From positions 1 to 13,732 of the forward strand of contig UNSK01000049.1 in the NCBI GenBank assembly GCA_900552525.1: DNA of 13,732 nucleotides, read 5' to 3'. The notes under the pieces are model-generated. The model searched no databases. It was not told the DNA's origin and worked only from the letters and a program-made list of their open reading frames with translations. The DNA comes from Candidatus Gastranaerophilales bacterium (lineage in GTDB: Bacteria; Cyanobacteriota; Vampirovibrionia; Gastranaerophilales; Gastranaerophilaceae). Both the position numbers and the translations under genes were made by a program. Positions within the stretch are counted from its first letter, which is position 1. Each line of letters opens with the position of its first letter. Shown piece by piece: positions 6,624 through 12,406 of this stretch.

Positions 6624-7748
6624 ATGAAAAAACTTTTTACCGTATATGACAGGTATATTTTTAATCAAGTGCTAATTACAACAATTGTCGCAATACTTTT
6701 GTTTACAATTGTATGGATAGCACCGGAAATGCTTTTAAATACAATAAAAAAAATTCTGGCACACGAATATACTGTCAAAACCGGAGTCATGGTATTAATA
6801 TATGAGTTGCCTAAAATTTTAGGAAAAGCATTTCCTGTAGGTCTGCTACTTGGTTCGTTATTCACATTTGATAAACTCAGCAAAGACTCTGAGCTTACTA
6901 TTTTTAGAGCGGTCGGAATGTCTTTCTGGAGAATTTTAGCTCCGCTGCTGGTTTTAAGTTTAATTGTAACCTATCTGTGCTTTGTAACATATGACAAATG
7001 GATACCATATTCCTGCCAAAAATTACAAGAAATTAAAGGCGGTTCATCATTAACGCAATATATTTATACAAAAAAAGACCAGAATAACCATCCGGAGCAG
7101 GCTGTCATTGTATCCCGCTTTTATCAGGGAGAGATGACAAATGTCATAGTTCTTAACTTTTCAAAACAAGTTTTTGATGATTTGCACGGGCTTACAAATA
7201 TACTTACAGCAGAAACCGGTTATAAAGGGGTTGATGCAGAAGGAAAACCTAGCTGGGTGCTGAAAAATGTTACTGATTATGACATTAATGAAGATGGAAT
7301 TTTTAAAAGCATAACTAAAAAAGACCGCGTTGATATTTTGAATGGCGAAGATGCAAATGATGCTTACACTATTATGTTAAATTCTACTAAAAGAGATCGA
7401 GATATAAACAATCAAGATTTAAAACACTATGTAAATCTCCTTAAAAAAGCAAATCTTGATGAAGATTACCGATTGATGTACAACAAATACTTGCAGCGAT
7501 TTTTCCATCCTTTCGTATGCGTATTACTTGCAATTATGGGATGTTTATTAGGTTTCAGCAAGCCGAGAGAACAAAGATTAATTGGATTTACTATTGCTAT
7601 CGGATGTATCTTTGTATATTATATAACTCTGCCATTTTTTGATCTTCTGGCAGAAAAAGGGGTATTACCGCCTCTTATAACTGCAGCATTTCCGCCGCTT
7701 GCGTTTCTTTGCGCGATTATAGCTTTCTACAAATCAAGGGATTTATAA
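6624..7748 (+). CDS. LptF/LptG family lipopolysaccharide export permease (YjgP/YjgQ)
   Basis: 374-residue inner-membrane protein that, with an LptB dimer, extracts lipopolysaccharide and passes it to the periplasmic Lpt bridge. Three N-terminal hydrophobic segments (~16-38, 55-80, 102-123), a periplasmic beta-rich domain (~125-290) and three C-terminal segments (~297-315, 322-343, 350-370) give the family's layout. The cytoplasmic coupling region reads KDSELTIFRAVGMS, the diagnostic family motif. The start is 3 nt after the stop of the helicase-LptB fusion and 1 nt separates its stop from the next gene. Only one permease is present, as in cyanobacteria, so F versus G cannot be assigned and it may work as a homodimer. 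Its partner ATPase is broken in this window. Confidence 0.9.
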   Translation: MKKLFTVYDRYIFNQVLITTIVAILLFTIVWIAPEMLLNTIKKILAHEYTVKTGVMVLIYELPKILGKAFPVGLLLGSLFTFDKLSKDSELTIFRAVGMSFWRILAPLLVLSLIVTYLCFVTYDKWIPYSCQKLQEIKGGSSLTQYIYTKKDQNNHPEQAVIVSRFYQGEMTNVIVLNFSKQVFDDLHGLTNILTAETGYKGVDAEGKPSWVLKNVTDYDINEDGIFKSITKKDRVDILNGEDANDAYTIMLNSTKRDRDINNQDLKHYVNLLKKANLDEDYRLMYNKYLQRFFHPFVCVLLAIMGCLLGFSKPREQRLIGFTIAIGCIFVYYITLPFFDLLAEKGVLPPLITAAFPPLAFLCAIIAFYKSRDL

Positions 7749-7749
7749 T

Positions 7750-8568
7750 ATGAAAAAACTATTATTGCTTTTGTTAATTATTTTTACGGCAGGGAAAGTT
7801 TGTGCCGCATCTCCTATTAATGTAGATTACAATGATGGGATTTATCATATTGTTATATCCGGAGAAAAAATAAAAAAACAAATTCAATTTATATCATCTT
7901 CTTCACTTATAACTAATAGAGAAGCTCATTTTAAGAATAATTCACTGTTAACGATTAATACTGGATTTTTTGATCCGCAAAATCAAAAAACAATTTCTTA
8001 TATTATTAATGATGGGCAAACAATAGAAGATCCGATATTTAATGAAAATATTATGTCTAATGCTGTTTTAAGACAAAATATGAAAAAAATTCTTAATAGA
8101 ACAGAATTTAGGATACTTGATTGCGATAGCAAGTTAAGATATGAAATAGCCCAGCATGACTCTAAAGTTGATTTTCTATGCTCTGTTCAGCATTCTGCAC
8201 AGGGGGGGCCTCAGCTTCTGCCTAATTTAAGATTAGAAGAAGAATTTTTTATTCTAAAGGATAAAGATGGAAACGTATTAAGGGAATCTGCATCTGTTCT
8301 ACATAAGACGGCAAGAACACTTATTGGGCTTAAAACATTAGAAGGCGGTGAGCAAGAAATACACATATTTATTGTAACTAATGAACATCCGATGGATATT
8401 TACGAATCACGTGATTTATGTGCAAGCTACGGGCTTGACAGCGCTATGGCATTTGACGGAGGCAGTTCCACATCACTTAATTATAAAGATATAAATGTTG
8501 TATCGACTCAGGAAAAAGGTGATACAGGAAGAGCATTAAAATCATTTATGATTATAAAAAAGAAATAA
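7750..8568 (+). CDS. Secreted phosphodiester glycosidase (NAGPA domain) family protein
   Basis: 272 residues with a Sec signal peptide (hydrophobic core 3-14, likely cleavage after KVCA at residue ~19), so periplasmic or extracellular. Residues ~70-270 resemble the NAGPA/DUF2233 domain of N-acetylglucosamine-1-phosphodiester alpha-N-acetylglucosaminidase. Supporting motifs are INTGFFD near residue 73, AQGGPQLL near 155, and the hallmark AFDGGSSTSL with D236 and G237-G238, followed by a C-terminal GRALKSFMII strand. Family members cleave sugar-phosphodiester bonds or act on cell-wall glycans; the substrate here is unknown. The AAGGGA 8 nt before the ATG is a good ribosome site. It is the last gene of the lpt operon and ends at a strong bidirectional terminator. 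Its position after LptF/G hints at envelope glycan or lipopolysaccharide processing, but that is inference. Confidence 0.82.
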   Translation: MKKLLLLLLIIFTAGKVCAASPINVDYNDGIYHIVISGEKIKKQIQFISSSSLITNREAHFKNNSLLTINTGFFDPQNQKTISYIINDGQTIEDPIFNENIMSNAVLRQNMKKILNRTEFRILDCDSKLRYEIAQHDSKVDFLCSVQHSAQGGPQLLPNLRLEEEFFILKDKDGNVLRESASVLHKTARTLIGLKTLEGGEQEIHIFIVTNEHPMDIYESRDLCASYGLDSAMAFDGGSSTSLNYKDINVVSTQEKGDTGRALKSFMIIKKK

Positions 8569-8605
8569 AAAAATACCGTTTGGAGATTTCCAAACGGTAT
8601 TTTTT
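8567..8605. terminator. Bidirectional intrinsic terminator between convergent genes
   Basis: A perfect 11-bp stem (8574-8584 paired with 8589-8599) closes the 4-nt loop GATT. An A-run on the left and a T-run on the right give a U-tract in either direction, so it can end both the glycosidase operon and the rplJL transcript. It lies just after the stop of the first and 12-18 nt past the stop of rplL. Confidence 0.92.
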
Positions 8606-8617
8606 AATAATGTCAAA

Positions 8618-8992
8618 CTACTTGATTTCAACAGTAGCACCAGCAGCTTCAAGCTGTTTCTTGATAGCTTCAGCTTCTTCTTTTTTAACGCCTTCTTTAA
8701 CAGCTTTAGGAGCGCCATCAACTAAATCTTTAGCTTCTTTTAAGCCAAGACCAGTGATACCTCTAACTTCTTTAAGAACAGCGATTTTCTTATCAGCTGG
8801 AACAGAAGCTAAGATTACATTTACTTCAGCATCAGCATCTTCTGCAGGAGCAGCAGCGGCAGCAGGAGCAGCAGCAACAGCAACAGGTGCAGCAGCAGAT
8901 ACGCCGAATTTTTCTTCCATAGCTTTTACTAATTCAGCAGCTTCTAATAATGTTAATTTTTCAATTGATTCTAAAATTGCTTCAATACTCAT
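8618..8992 (-). CDS. rplL: 50S ribosomal protein L7/L12
   Basis: 124 residues, the normal length. The N-terminal dimerisation and L10-binding domain (~1-33: [29 protein letters not shown]) is followed by an Ala/Pro-rich flexible hinge (~34-52) and the C-terminal factor-binding domain (~53-124), which contains [21 protein letters not shown]. Multiple dimers sit on L10 to form the stalk that recruits translation GTPases. AAGGAG lies 7 nt before the ATG. The gene follows rplJ by 52 nt in one transcription unit and ends with TAG, close to the bidirectional terminator. Unlike the common rplJL-rpoBC order, no rpoB follows: the next gene is convergent. Confidence 0.98.
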   Translation of the reverse strand: MSIEAILESIEKLTLLEAAELVKAMEEKFGVSAAAPVAVAAAPAAAAAPAEDADAEVNVILASVPADKKIAVLKEVRGITGLGLKEAKDLVDGAPKAVKEGVKKEEAEAIKKQLEAAGATVEIK

Positions 8993-9044
8993 TGTTTTTC
9001 TCCTTTATTCTAATTTGAGTTGTAATACGTTTAGTTTTGTAATC

Positions 9045-9566
9045 CTATGCGGATTTTTGATCTCTAACTGCTGCAACAGCTCTAACAAGAGATGACATAA
9101 CAGCATTGACAGAGTTTGCGATACCAGATGCAGGTGAGTTGATGCATCCAAGCATTTTTGCATAAAGTTCTTCTCTTGATGGAAGATTTGCAAGGGCTTT
9201 TGCTTCTTCTGCAGACATTAATTGACCGTCCATTGCTGCAGCGATAATTTCACCTTTCTTTGTATCTTTAATAAATTTTGATAAAACCTTAGCCGGTGCT
9301 ACCTGATCTGTAAAACCGAATGCTATTGCAATAGGTCCTTTCAGGGTTTCAGCTAACACTTCGTAAGGAGTGCCCTTGATAGCGATTTTTGCAAGGGTAT
9401 TTTTGGTAACCATATAGTCACCGCCTTCTTTTTGAAGTTCACGTCTTAATTTAGTGATTTCTTCTACAGAAAGACCTGTGTATTCGCTAACAACTGCAAC
9501 TTGCGCTTTATCAATTTTTTCTTTGATAAGTGCTACCTTATCATTTTTGAAAGCTTTTGTTGACAT
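9045..9566 (-). CDS. rplJ: 50S ribosomal protein L10
   Basis: 173 residues. The N-terminal rRNA-binding domain includes VSEYTGLSVEEITKLRRELQ and a conserved VTKNTLAKIA; the C-terminal helix (from about residue 135) binds L7/L12 dimers. L10 anchors the stalk to 23S rRNA and also represses its own operon by binding the mRNA leader. I chose the ATG at 9566 because AAGGAG is 6 nt upstream and MSTKAFKN is a typical start; an in-frame ATG 7 codons earlier would place the ribosome site inside the gene. It is preceded by a long structured leader and an almost consensus promoter, and rplK/rplA are not immediately upstream. Confidence 0.97.
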   Translation of the reverse strand: MSTKAFKNDKVALIKEKIDKAQVAVVSEYTGLSVEEITKLRRELQKEGGDYMVTKNTLAKIAIKGTPYEVLAETLKGPIAIAFGFTDQVAPAKVLSKFIKDTKKGEIIAAAMDGQLMSAEEAKALANLPSREELYAKMLGCINSPASGIANSVNAVMSSLVRAVAAVRDQKSA

Positions 9567-9679
9567 TTTTTGCTCCTTTTTTTTCAACCACTCTTCATAA
9601 TTTGCTTTGTTCTTACTACAAATTAATTCAGAGTTTTTATAATTTTTCGGATTATTTTCCGTTCGACCTTTTATACATT
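9567..9679 (-). other. Distal, unstructured part of the rplJ leader
   Basis: This AT-rich stretch joins the attenuator-like hairpins to the rplJ ribosome site (AAGGAG just upstream of the start). Only a short CGGA/TCCG hairpin (near 9647-9661) is visible. No reading frame on either strand looks like a real protein, so the gene-free region from 9567 to 9883 is accounted for by the rplJL leader and promoter. Confidence 0.6.
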
Positions 9680-9717
9680 AAAAAAGATTTTGCAATCTTT
9701 CTTTTAATCGCAAAACC
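9680..9717 (-). promoter_or_regulatory. Attenuator-like alternative hairpins in the rplJL leader
   Basis: In the leader RNA, GGTTTTGC (9710-9717) can pair with GCAAAATC (9686-9693) in an 8-bp stem with one G-U. The overlapping alternative is AAAGATT (9694-9700), loop GCAA, AATCTTT (9683-9689), followed by more U's down to 9680, which has the form of a weak intrinsic terminator. The two cannot coexist because both use 9686-9689. This is the antiterminator/terminator logic used by L10-repressed leaders of the Bacillus type. Confidence 0.55.
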
Positions 9718-9751
9718 TTACACTTCCATTATAAGCTAATTATACTTCATC

Positions 9752-9829
9752 AAGCCGGGCAGTATGCCCTTGTGTAATCTCGGCTAGCCTTTTCAGATTA
9801 AATCCTAACATAGGATACTAACTGTCTGC
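9752..9829 (-). ncRNA. Ribosomal protein L10 leader, L10-binding core
   Basis: Reading in the minus direction, the leader begins GCAGACAGTTAG (9818-9829), then a 6-bp hairpin ATCCTA-TGT-TAGGAT, then TTAATCTG and GGCTAGCCGAG. The segment GTTAG can pair with CTAGC. Further on, AGCC pairs with GGCT (9782-9785 with 9753-9756) across a one-sided loop that contains GAGATTACACAA, and GGGCA-TAC-TGCCC (9757-9769) forms the apical hairpin. The order GACAG..., TTAAT, then C-T-x-GCCGAG matches the conserved core of L10 leaders known from Firmicutes and other bacteria, where the L10-L12 complex binds a kinked helix. This identification is by motif memory and manual pairing. Confidence 0.78.
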
Positions 9830-9841
9830 GATTATGTATCT

Positions 9842-9870
9842 AATCTAACAAAAGCATTAGTCTGTGTCAA
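9842..9870 (-). promoter_or_regulatory. rplJL promoter
   Basis: On the minus strand a perfect TTGACA (9865-9870) is followed after exactly 17 bp by TAGATT (9842-9847). The predicted start near 9835 leaves a ~270-nt leader before rplJ. It lies only 14 bp beyond the stop of the glycosyltransferase gene at 9884, so it also marks the boundary between two minus-strand units. Confidence 0.75.
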
Positions 9871-9883
9871 GTGTTTTGTAAAG

Positions 9884-11326
9884 TTATTTATACCTGACAG
9901 CTTTTACGACTGTCCAGTAACCGCCCCTTGCGAGTTTGCAGTCTTTAAAATCCCTATCCAAACGTCTTATTATAGAATTTTTTACATTAGAGAACATAAC
10001 AAACATTTCCGGTATTTCTGTATTATTTTTATTGTTGTAGAGAAAATCTTCATCAAAGAAACTCACACTATCCAGAAATACAACAGAAACTGACTGCCCC
10101 ACAGGAATCTTTGAGAGAATTGAAGCCGGATTATCCATATATTCAAACCTGTTGCTTTTACTTATAAAGTACAATTTTTTACCTTTTAAATCGGCATATC
10201 TATAAAATCTGTCAGGTTCATAATATGTAAAAATAACATTTTGCGAGTCTTGATAATTCAGAATATCTCCAACAATTTTATGTCCTTCATTACGCTTAAG
10301 TCTGGTAACATAGTTAGGTGTAAAAAGTGCTGCAAGATGAAACGCAGCAAATATAAGCAATAGAATTGCACCTTTTTGTTTTAACCTGACAAAACCAATG
10401 GCTGTAAACAATATAAGTATAGGAAGAATTTCTATTGAGTACTTTGTAATAAATACAAGCTTTCCGCACGCAGCAATTACCGACATTACAGTAATGGTTG
10501 AAATCACAATAAACCCCAGCCCTTTTTTAAAACCGGCTATCATGCCGGCCAAAGCAATAAGAGTCGGAATAGTAAGCCATAGTGCAATTGATTTATCATA
10601 GAAGAAAACCGGAGGTGCCGTTACATTATTTGTCAATATCGGCGAAAAATAATCACTGAATAGAAACAGAATATTTGTATACGAAAAATGTCCCCACCAT
10701 TGCGAAGCCGGAAGCATTCTTAAAAAATTAACCGGCAGCCTCAGAAACCACAATAGCAAGAAAAACATAAAAACATATATTATAGAAAACTTTTTCTTTC
10801 TGTACATAACGTACAAGAACGAAAAGAATACGTAAATAGCGCCTATAATATGTGTTGAAAGAATCAACACATTCGACAAAAGATACAATACGAAATTCTT
10901 TTTATCTCCGTATTTCAAATAACGGATTGTAAAAAGAAGCGATAACGCTGAAAAAAGGAACAACAGCGAGTAAAATCTTATTTCTTGAGAATAATATATA
11001 AGAAAAGACAGCACGGACGTAATCATTGCAGCATAGTAACCGCACCTTTTAGAATGTTCTCTTCCAACAGCATACATCAGAGGAATTGCCAGCACCCCGG
11101 GAATAACAGAAGTAAGCCTTAATATTGTATCTGAAAGCCCTGTAAAAGGTTTAAGATATACATAATAAAGGGGCATATGGCATTGTTTTACAACTTCCTG
11201 CCAAAAACCTTTCAAAAATGGAGTAGAAGCTACATACCAGCTTACATACTCGTCATTCCACATTCCTTCCGGCTTAACGATGTATGAAAGCCTTAATAAT
11301 AATCCCAGTAAAATTATATAAAACAC
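9884..11326 (-). CDS. GT-C membrane glycosyltransferase (PMT/ArnT-like, GT39-related)
   Basis: 480-residue polytopic inner-membrane protein with about ten hydrophobic segments, the first at residues 2-17, and a soluble C-terminal part from ~350. GT-C marks are the acidic pair in the first external loop, WNDEY (D25-E26), the H-x-P-L-Y-Y motif (H50), and YYSQEIRFYSL (Q114, E115, R117), all typical of the PMT_2/ArnT group. Such enzymes move a sugar from a polyprenyl-phosphate carrier to a lipid, glycan or protein on the outer face of the membrane. I prefer the GTG at 11326 because AGGGGAG (11337-11343) precedes it and it opens straight into the first membrane helix; a TTG at 11371 would overlap the divergent gene. 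The divergent neighbour at 11365 probably makes its lipid-linked donor. Acceptor and sugar are unknown. Confidence 0.85.
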   Translation of the reverse strand: MFYIILLGLLLRLSYIVKPEGMWNDEYVSWYVASTPFLKGFWQEVVKQCHMPLYYVYLKPFTGLSDTILRLTSVIPGVLAIPLMYAVGREHSKRCGYYAAMITSVLSFLIYYSQEIRFYSLLFLFSALSLLFTIRYLKYGDKKNFVLYLLSNVLILSTHIIGAIYVFFSFLYVMYRKKKFSIIYVFMFFLLLWFLRLPVNFLRMLPASQWWGHFSYTNILFLFSDYFSPILTNNVTAPPVFFYDKSIALWLTIPTLIALAGMIAGFKKGLGFIVISTITVMSVIAACGKLVFITKYSIEILPILILFTAIGFVRLKQKGAILLLIFAAFHLAALFTPNYVTRLKRNEGHKIVGDILNYQDSQNVIFTYYEPDRFYRYADLKGKKLYFISKSNRFEYMDNPASILSKIPVGQSVSVVFLDSVSFFDEDFLYNNKNNTEIPEMFVMFSNVKNSIIRRLDRDFKDCKLARGGYWTVVKAVRYK

Positions 11327-11328
11327 TC

Positions 11329-11357
11329 TTGAGTTGCTCCCCTGATTTATATATAAT
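11329..11357 (+). promoter_or_regulatory. Promoter of the GT2 gene, leaderless arrangement
   Basis: TTGAGT (11329-11334), 17-bp spacer, then a perfect TATAAT (11352-11357), with the ATG at 11365 only 7 nt further. No Shine-Dalgarno sequence lies between the -10 and the ATG. The spacer contains the ribosome site of the divergent GT-C gene on the other strand, so the two genes share a 38-bp control region. Confidence 0.7.
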
Positions 11358-11364
11358 ATTTTAC

Positions 11365-12303
11365 ATGACAAAACTTATTATTCAAATACCTTGTTACAAT
11401 GAAGAAGATACGCTTATAACAACACTTAATGATTTACCGTCACAAATAAAAGGAATAGATGAAATAGAAGTATTAGTTATAAATGACGGTTCTACAGACA
11501 AGTCCGCTGAAATTGCGGCGAAATGGGGAGCTTCTGTTCTTGACATTAAACCAAACAAAGGGCTTGCTAATGCATTTAGAGCGGGTATTTCCGAAGCCTT
11601 AAGACGTCAGGCAGATATTATTGTAAATACTGATGCTGACAATCAATATTGCGCCTCTGACATTGAAAAACTTGTAACTCCAATACTAAACCATGAAAGT
11701 GATATCGTTATAGGTGCACGAGATATTTACGGAATTAAGGAGTTTTCTCCATTAAAAAAACTGCTGCAAAAATTCGGCTCTGCTGTACTCAGACTTTTAT
11801 CTTCAGTAGAAGTTCAGGACGCACCAAGCGGTTTTAGAGCTTTTTCAAGACAGGCAGCACTACAGTTAAATGTGTTTGATAACTACACATATACAATGGA
11901 AACTCTTCTACAGGCAAACGCTAAAGGACTTAAGGTTATTTCAGTACCTATAGGCGTTAATCCGATGCTTAGAAAGTCAAAACTGGTAAAGAATATTTTT
12001 GACTATGTGTTCAAATCAACCAAAACTACAATAAGAATGTTCATTGTATATAGACCTTTCAGGTTTTTCATTTCTATTGCCGGAATACTTGGTCTTGCAG
12101 GATTAATACTTATTGCACGTTTTCTGTTCTATTTTATACTTGGTAACGGCAATGGACATGTACAATCATTAATTTTTGCATCAATATTTATGATTTCTGC
12201 TATACAGATGAGTATAATTGCAGTTATAGGAGATTTGTTATCTATTAATCGTAAATTAATGGAAGATGTCCAGACAAGAATAAAAAAACTGGAGCTTAGA
12301 TAA
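11365..12303 (+). CDS. GT2 glycosyltransferase, DPM1/polyprenyl-phosphate sugar synthase type
   Basis: 312 residues. An N-terminal GT-A fold (~1-200) begins KLIIQIPCYNEEDTL and carries VINDGSTD (D41), the NKGLANAFRAGI segment, the metal-binding TDADNQY (D90-x-D92), SGFRAFSR (155-162) and YTMET (E179). Two hydrophobic segments follow (~232-258 and 267-291), then a charged C-terminal tail. This layout fits enzymes that transfer a hexose from a nucleotide sugar to dolichyl- or undecaprenyl-phosphate on the inner face of the membrane. The start is fixed by the family's N-terminus; the upstream in-frame ATG at 11284 would lie inside the divergent gene. It stands head-to-head with a GT-C enzyme that would use the lipid-linked sugar. 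The sugar cannot be inferred. Confidence 0.9.
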   Translation: MTKLIIQIPCYNEEDTLITTLNDLPSQIKGIDEIEVLVINDGSTDKSAEIAAKWGASVLDIKPNKGLANAFRAGISEALRRQADIIVNTDADNQYCASDIEKLVTPILNHESDIVIGARDIYGIKEFSPLKKLLQKFGSAVLRLLSSVEVQDAPSGFRAFSRQAALQLNVFDNYTYTMETLLQANAKGLKVISVPIGVNPMLRKSKLVKNIFDYVFKSTKTTIRMFIVYRPFRFFISIAGILGLAGLILIARFLFYFILGNGNGHVQSLIFASIFMISAIQMSIIAVIGDLLSINRKLMEDVQTRIKKLELR

Positions 12304-12304
12304 T

Positions 12305-12328
12305 AAAAAGCCGCTTGAGAAAAGCGGC
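12305..12328 (-). terminator. Intrinsic terminator of the 12407-13594 gene
   Basis: A 7-bp GC-rich stem (12310-12316 with 12322-12328, loop of 5) is followed, in the minus direction, by a U5 tract (complement of 12305-12309). In the plus direction the stem is followed by purines, not U's, so it is a poor terminator for the GT2 gene, whose stop is only 6 nt away. Confidence 0.8.
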
Positions 12329-12331
12329 GCG

Positions 12332-12386
12332 GAAAAAGGGAAAAAGGGAATTGTCGAAAAGTAGTAATTATATTCTAGAATTACTA
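12332..12386. repeat. Purine direct repeat and AT-rich inverted repeat in a convergent gap
   Basis: AAAAAGGG occurs twice in tandem (12333-12340 and 12341-12348). Nearby, TAGTAATT (12362-12369) and AATTACTA (12379-12386) form an 8-bp inverted repeat around a 9-nt loop. They lie in the 3' untranslated region of the minus-strand gene. No function is evident; the inverted repeat could protect the mRNA end. Confidence 0.5.
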
Positions 12387-12406
12387 ACTCATATTTAATT
12401 CTATTC

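Noticed and set aside
8580..9095. Open frame on the plus strand opposite rplL/rplJ, 171 codons, rich in Ser and Ala
   Set aside because: It is the reverse complement of the Ala-rich L7/L12 hinge; no ribosome site or family likeness, and rplL is unambiguous.
9720..9750. Two TATAAT-like hexamers in the minus strand of the rplJ leader as a second promoter
   Set aside because: The only -35-like sequence (TTGATG) is 14 bp from the nearer usable hexamer, and the region is explained by the leader; kept as a remote possibility only.
11284..11364. Upstream ATG at 11284 extending the GT2 protein by 27 residues
   Set aside because: The extension lies upstream of the TATAAT, overlaps the divergent gene and does not match the family; the ATG at 11365 begins the canonical GT2 N-terminus.
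11327..11371. TTG start at 11371 for the GT-C gene
   Set aside because: It would overlap the start of the divergent GT2 gene and place the AGGGGAG ribosome site inside the coding region; the GTG at 11326 fits better.
12304..12406. Insertion-sequence remnant or attachment site suggested by direct and inverted repeats
   Set aside because: No transposase or integrase trace, no tRNA and no target duplication; the hairpin with U-tract is explained as a terminator.
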